NCBI GenBank assembly: GCA_019022495.1
Contig: JAFEKR010000003.1
Location: forward strand, 868,001 to 932,000
Direction: 5' to 3'
DNA from: Epichloe hybrida
Lineage: Eukaryota; Ascomycota; Sordariomycetes; Hypocreales; Clavicipitaceae
DNA: 64,000 nucleotides
Shown: positions 60,330-64,000 of the stretch, in pieces
Numbering within the stretch: position 1 is the stretch's first letter
Layout of the letters: each line of letters starts with the position of its first letter
Notes under the pieces: model-generated
The model's input: only the letters and a program-made list of their open reading frames with translations
Told to the model about the DNA's origin: nothing
The model's database searches: none
Position numbers and translations under genes: made by a program

Positions 60330-60934
60330 AGCCTAATGAAGAGGTCTAGAAAGAGGTTTCGTAAGACTATCTGCAGGTATTGACTTCGTATCTAGATATT
60401 CGATCTTAGCTAAACCCTCTAAAACCTGTTGCCTAATATAGTTAAACTTTAGTAATGTATGCTTTGTATGACTATGTAAAGCAGGGTTATAAGCAGTAGT
60501 TATAGCGCCTTGATTATCGTAATATATCTAGATAGGGGGAGAAATAGGGGTTTTTAGCTCCTTAAATAAGCCCTGAAGCCACTGAAGCTCCTAGAAGGTC
60601 TCGCAGATAGCATTAGCTTTAGCTTCTAGTGTTAAAGAGCTATTGTACTAGCTTTCTTTAATTTCCAGCTAATAGGTCCGCTAGCTAGCTTAAATAGATA
60701 AGCATAGGTTAATTTTGAGGTCTTTTTATCCCCTGCAAAATCACTATCGTAATAACCTATTAGGCTTTTACTAACTAAACCTTTAGGGTCTCCCCTATAG
60801 ATAATAGCAAGGAATCTAGTCCCTAATAGATACCTTAGCAGATTTTTAGCTGCTTTTAGGTGTTCTATATAAGGGCTAGCTAGTGTAGTAAATAACCACT
60901 GTAGCGTAAAAGCTGTATTAGGCCTTGTAAGCAA
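60330..60934 (-). pseudogene. RT C-terminus and RNase H of Copia-2
   Basis: The frame (60934-60632) starts LTRPNTAFTLQWLFTTLASP and contains HLKAAKNLLRYLLGTRFLA and LIGYYDSDFAGDKKTSK, the RNase H start with the Asp of the GYxDSDFAG motif kept. After a stop near 60632 it continues IYYDNQGAITTAYNPALHSH and AKIEYLDTKSIPADSLTKPL (about 60535-60370), the Copia RNase H end. Confidence 0.88.
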
Positions 60935-61139
60935 TATTAGGTATATTATAGTCCCTATAATACACTAATAAAGCTTGATTTTGCTAGCTATTAAAAGCTT
61001 AGTTGTCTGCGTAGCTAAAACGCCTGGCTGAAGAGGTATGCTAATAGGCTTACTATCTAGCATATTAAATTATTTTAAGGCTTCTAATATATACTAAGAT
61101 TGATGAATTTTTAGTATTCTATTAGGCCTATCTTGTATA

Positions 61140-61830
61140 ATTTAAACCCCTAAGAAGAATTTAGCAGGCCCCCTATCTTCTATTAGATAGACTTTATAAA
61201 GTTCCTTTTTAAGCCTTTGGATATAAGATAAATCCGGTCTAATTAGAAGACAGTCATTAATATACGTAATAATGAAGGTTTTAGTTAAAGGATTAAAGAA
61301 GATAGCTAGGTTAGATATTAAAGGGTTAAATCCTAGGGATTTAAGCACTAATATTAGCGCTTGTTGCTATTCCCTTGAGCTTTGTTTTAGGCCGTATAAA
61401 GACTTCTATAATAAAATTACTTGATCTTTAGAAGGTTTCTAGCTAAAACTTCTAGCTAATTTAGCTAGTTTAGGATTTGCCTTAAGGAATTCAATAAACC
61501 CTTCTAGAATAACTATATAAATCTGTTATTATAGCTTACTATTAAGAAAAGCTCCTATAAAATCGATTTGTTTGATTTCCTAGTTATTCCAAGCCGCTAG
61601 GGCTAGTAAAATCCTCTAGCTAGGGGGAATGCTTATGGTAGCGAAGGTCTCTAGGTAATCTAGGCCTTTGATTTACATAAATCCCTTAGCAATGAGTCAA
61701 GCCTTATATTTTAAAGGATTATTTTCTTTATCCTTTTTAAGCTTATAAACAAGCCTATTCTTTAGTACTTTTTGGCCCTTAGGGATTTAATCTTTCCATA
61801 TAAATTTAAAAGTACTAGCCTTTAGAAGCT
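61140..61830 (-). pseudogene. Reverse transcriptase of Copia-2
   Basis: It reads NRLVYKLKKDKENNPLKYKA, then ILLALAAWN, KQIDFIGAFLNSKL, KSLYGLKQSSRE and the catalytic box TYINDCLL with YIND at 61253-61264, where Copia RT has YxDD. The first Asp of the pair is now Asn, consistent with a RIP-type G-to-A change. Stops are fewer than in Copia-1. Confidence 0.88.
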
Positions 61831-62639
61831 GTTTGTATTCCTTATACGTGGCTTCTATCTATTTATCCCTTTCAGGGCTAGATATAGCCTGCTTCTAGGT
61901 CTTAGGCTTAGGGCTAATAGGATTCTTTTCCTTTAGCTTCTCCTATACCTTAAAGCAGATTTCTTTTATAAAATCTAGAGAAGAAGGGGAACTAATATTA
62001 ACATCCATAGGGTTGATATTAGGGTCAAAATCGATAATTTTGTCAAAATCGAGGTCCGAAGTCGAAATCTGATTTCCTAGTTGAGTTATAGGCTGCGCCT
62101 ATATAGGATCCGCTAGAATTAAGCCTTTAGGGAGTTCTTTAGGGCCTGTAAGTGGTTTTTCTTAACCTATAGGGATACCTATGTTATCTATAGGGTAATC
62201 CTTTAAACCTTAATCTAAATGTTATTAATCTAAATCATTTTCCCCCTCTAAAGGGTTATCCCCTATAGAAATCCTAGGTAAGCCTTTAGAAACAAGGCCT
62301 ATAAGTTCTATAATCTTAATAAAGCTAGTCTTTATAACTAGCCTTTTAGAGGGGATGTACACTAGGTAGGTGTTAGAACCTAGTGTAGCTAAAAGTCTTC
62401 CAGGGATAGTCCTAGCTACTAACTTCTAGGCTTTAGGTCGTTTTTCTAAGGGGATTAGAACCTCACAATGAGATCCTATAGCTCTAATACTACTAATATC
62501 AGTTATATAAGGCTGATTTAGCTCCCTAGATAACAGTTATTCAGGGCTTTCATCCTTAGTGGTATTAGCAGTTATATTAACAAGGTTAACAACTACAGGT
62601 AATACAAAACACTATAAAAATAACGGTAATTTTGCCTAC

Positions 62640-63150
62640 TAGATAGTAGCCCTTAATCGATCTAGAATAGTACGAATTGAACGTTCTGCTAATCCATTTT
62701 GCTCATAGATATAGGGACTAGAAGTCGTAAATTTGATCCCTTTAGAATTCAACTAAGCTTAACAACTAGAATCGATTTCCTGGCCCCTATTAAAGTGAAG
62801 GTGCCTAGGATATTGACCTAGTTAATTTTTAAGCCCTCTGAAGAAGCCTTTAATAGCCTTATAAACAGTTAGGCCTTCCTTATTAGGTAATAAGATAACC
62901 CACTTATATCTAGTCTTTTGATCAACTAAAAATAAGCAAATTAACTGTTTATTATACGGCGTAGGACTGATTTTTACCGTATCCCCCTCTATTTGATCTA
63001 GAGCTCTAGGGGGGTTAGGGATAGCTAACTTCCTAGGTCTTCTAACTGCCTTGGATTGATCACAAGTAATACATCTAAAATCCTTATCCTTAATTTTAGA
63101 AAAATCAGGAATTCCTTTAGTTATAAGGCTAGTTTTCTTTAGCAAAGGAA
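62640..63150 (-). pseudogene. Integrase of Copia-2
   Basis: The frame 63145-62822 contains FRCITCDQSKAVRRP (zinc-binding CxxC), then EGDTVKISPTPYNKQLICLF and VDQKTRYKWVILLPNKEG, the start of the catalytic core. A later frame reads EQNGLAERSIRTILDRLRAT (62710-62650), holding the catalytic Glu. The two parts are separated by stops, so the enzyme is broken, but all landmarks are present. Confidence 0.88.
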
Positions 63151-63719
63151 GACCTAGGTGCCCTAATCGTACATGCCATAGGCTAGCTAGTTCTAATAAC
63201 CGTTGATATTAAAGATCCTTAGGGTCTGAATTAGGATCTAGACTAGGGCTCTCTTCACTAGTCCCCTGCTAGGCCCCTTGAGAACCACAGGCCTCTTAGA
63301 GAGGTATTAGGGACCCTTTTCCTTCACTAGGGCCCTCTAACACCCCTAAATCTATTTCCTTAGATTTATAAGGGACCCAACCTAGGGCTATAGGCGAAGA
63401 AGAAAGGACTAATTCCCCTAAATCATCCCGTACAATTTCTTTAATATCATCATTATTTTCATTGATTTCGTCTAAATCAGAAGCCTAATCCGGCTTTTTA
63501 GAGGGAATTTGAACCTCTATAGGGTAGCTAATCAGATAGCTATAACCCTTAAAAGCGGCGTAGGTAAAAGGTTAGATATAATACGAATTATTACAGGGCC
63601 CTTTAGATAACTTAGGCGTAGATTGGTTTTTAACGTGGAAGAAAAAACCATGTTTTTCTATATCTAAGTTGTAATAAGAGACCTATCTTTAAGATAAAGT
63701 AGGTTTTTTATAAGGCAAC

Positions 63720-63995
63720 CACTAGATATATAGTGCGTAAGTCTACTAACTATATTAACATTAAGCTAAGGAAAATATAGCGCATCTTTAAGCACTAAGG
63801 TCCTATATTTAGCTGGATTTTTCTAATATAGGACCTCAAAAACAGCACTGCCGTGACCCTTAGCGTAAATAGGGCCACCACTAGTTATGATAGGGTTAGA
63901 TTCCCCCTTTTTATAGGGGGTATAATCCCTAAAGACCTCCCTAGAATTAACTATATATACAGTCAAACTTGTATTATATAATAGGGCCTTTTTCA
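63720..63995 (-). pseudogene. Protease region of Copia-2
   Basis: The minus strand reads NTSLTVYIVNSREVFRDY near 63970, where the D-S/T-G active site would be expected. It continues GGPIYAKGHGSAVFEVLY and LVLKDALYFP, typical of the Copia protease and the following region. The active-site Asp reads Asn. Confidence 0.75.
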
Positions 63996-64000
63996 TGTCT

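Larger units (their letters stand above)
60089..64000 (-). mobile_element. Ty1/Copia retrotransposon 2, minus strand, leaves right edge
   Basis: Domains on the minus strand, right to left in Copia order: protease (about 63990-63720), zinc-binding domain and integrase (about 63150-62640), RT (about 61830-61140), RNase H (about 60934-60330). CpG and CpA persist, so RIP is lighter than elsewhere, and several frames of 200-320 bp survive. Gag and the 5' LTR lie outside the window. Stops and changed catalytic residues make it non-autonomous. Confidence 0.9.

Overview
The window looks like an accessory, AT-rich compartment of a filamentous ascomycete (Pezizomycotina) genome. About 58 of the 64 kb is transposon sequence eroded by C-to-T change on both strands, the signature of repeat-induced point mutation (RIP). 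In the most damaged stretches almost every C is followed by T or C, CpA and CpG are nearly gone, and reading frames are full of TAG/TAA. The genus cannot be named from sequence alone.

Layout. 1-15229: a Ty3/Gypsy chromodomain element (A, plus strand, 5' end outside the window) sits in another Gypsy element (B2). A itself holds a complete minus-strand Gypsy (B, 6864-14089, TSD catac) and a 763-bp retroposon-like insert (E1, 14-bp TSD). 15230-16323: a piece of repeat family D and unassigned AT-rich DNA. 16324-25138: a hAT-like non-autonomous element (M1) with (AATAC)n ends, split by a full-length Gypsy (C, 16976-23828, TSD taata). 25139-28883: the 3' half of a second A element (A2) with a 13 x 14-bp perfect satellite. 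28884-32659: a decayed minus-strand LINE.

33.1-38.7 kb is the only low-RIP, normal-GC island. It carries one intact two-exon SRPK-like protein kinase gene (minus strand), a broken Pcl/Pho80-type cyclin, two diverged broken copies of an unrecognised fungal gene, and a small coding-like remnant. A 92-bp inverted repeat lies on both sides of the island (32660-32751 and 39207-39298).

38.7-49.4 kb: ends and bodies of the same hAT-like family, here with (ATTAC)n or (TAGTG)n ends. One body (M2, 39299-49437) contains a 100-bp satellite, a D insertion and a full-length Copia (41630-49045, TSD ctaat). That Copia carries a 410-bp MITE and a second E copy (E2, 255 bp, 16-bp TSD). 49.4-58 kb: very decayed unassigned DNA with short low-RIP patches. 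58.06-58.78 kb: the RNase H end and 3' LTR of another Copia. 60.07-64 kb: a less mutated minus-strand Copia leaving the right edge, with recognisable RNase H, RT, integrase and protease.

No tRNA, rRNA, CRISPR or bacterial-type operon was seen. The kinase is the only gene I would call functional. Nested insertions and RIP load together give a relative history: B2 and M1/M2 are older targets; A, C and Copia-1 came next; B, E and the 410-bp MITE are among the later arrivals.
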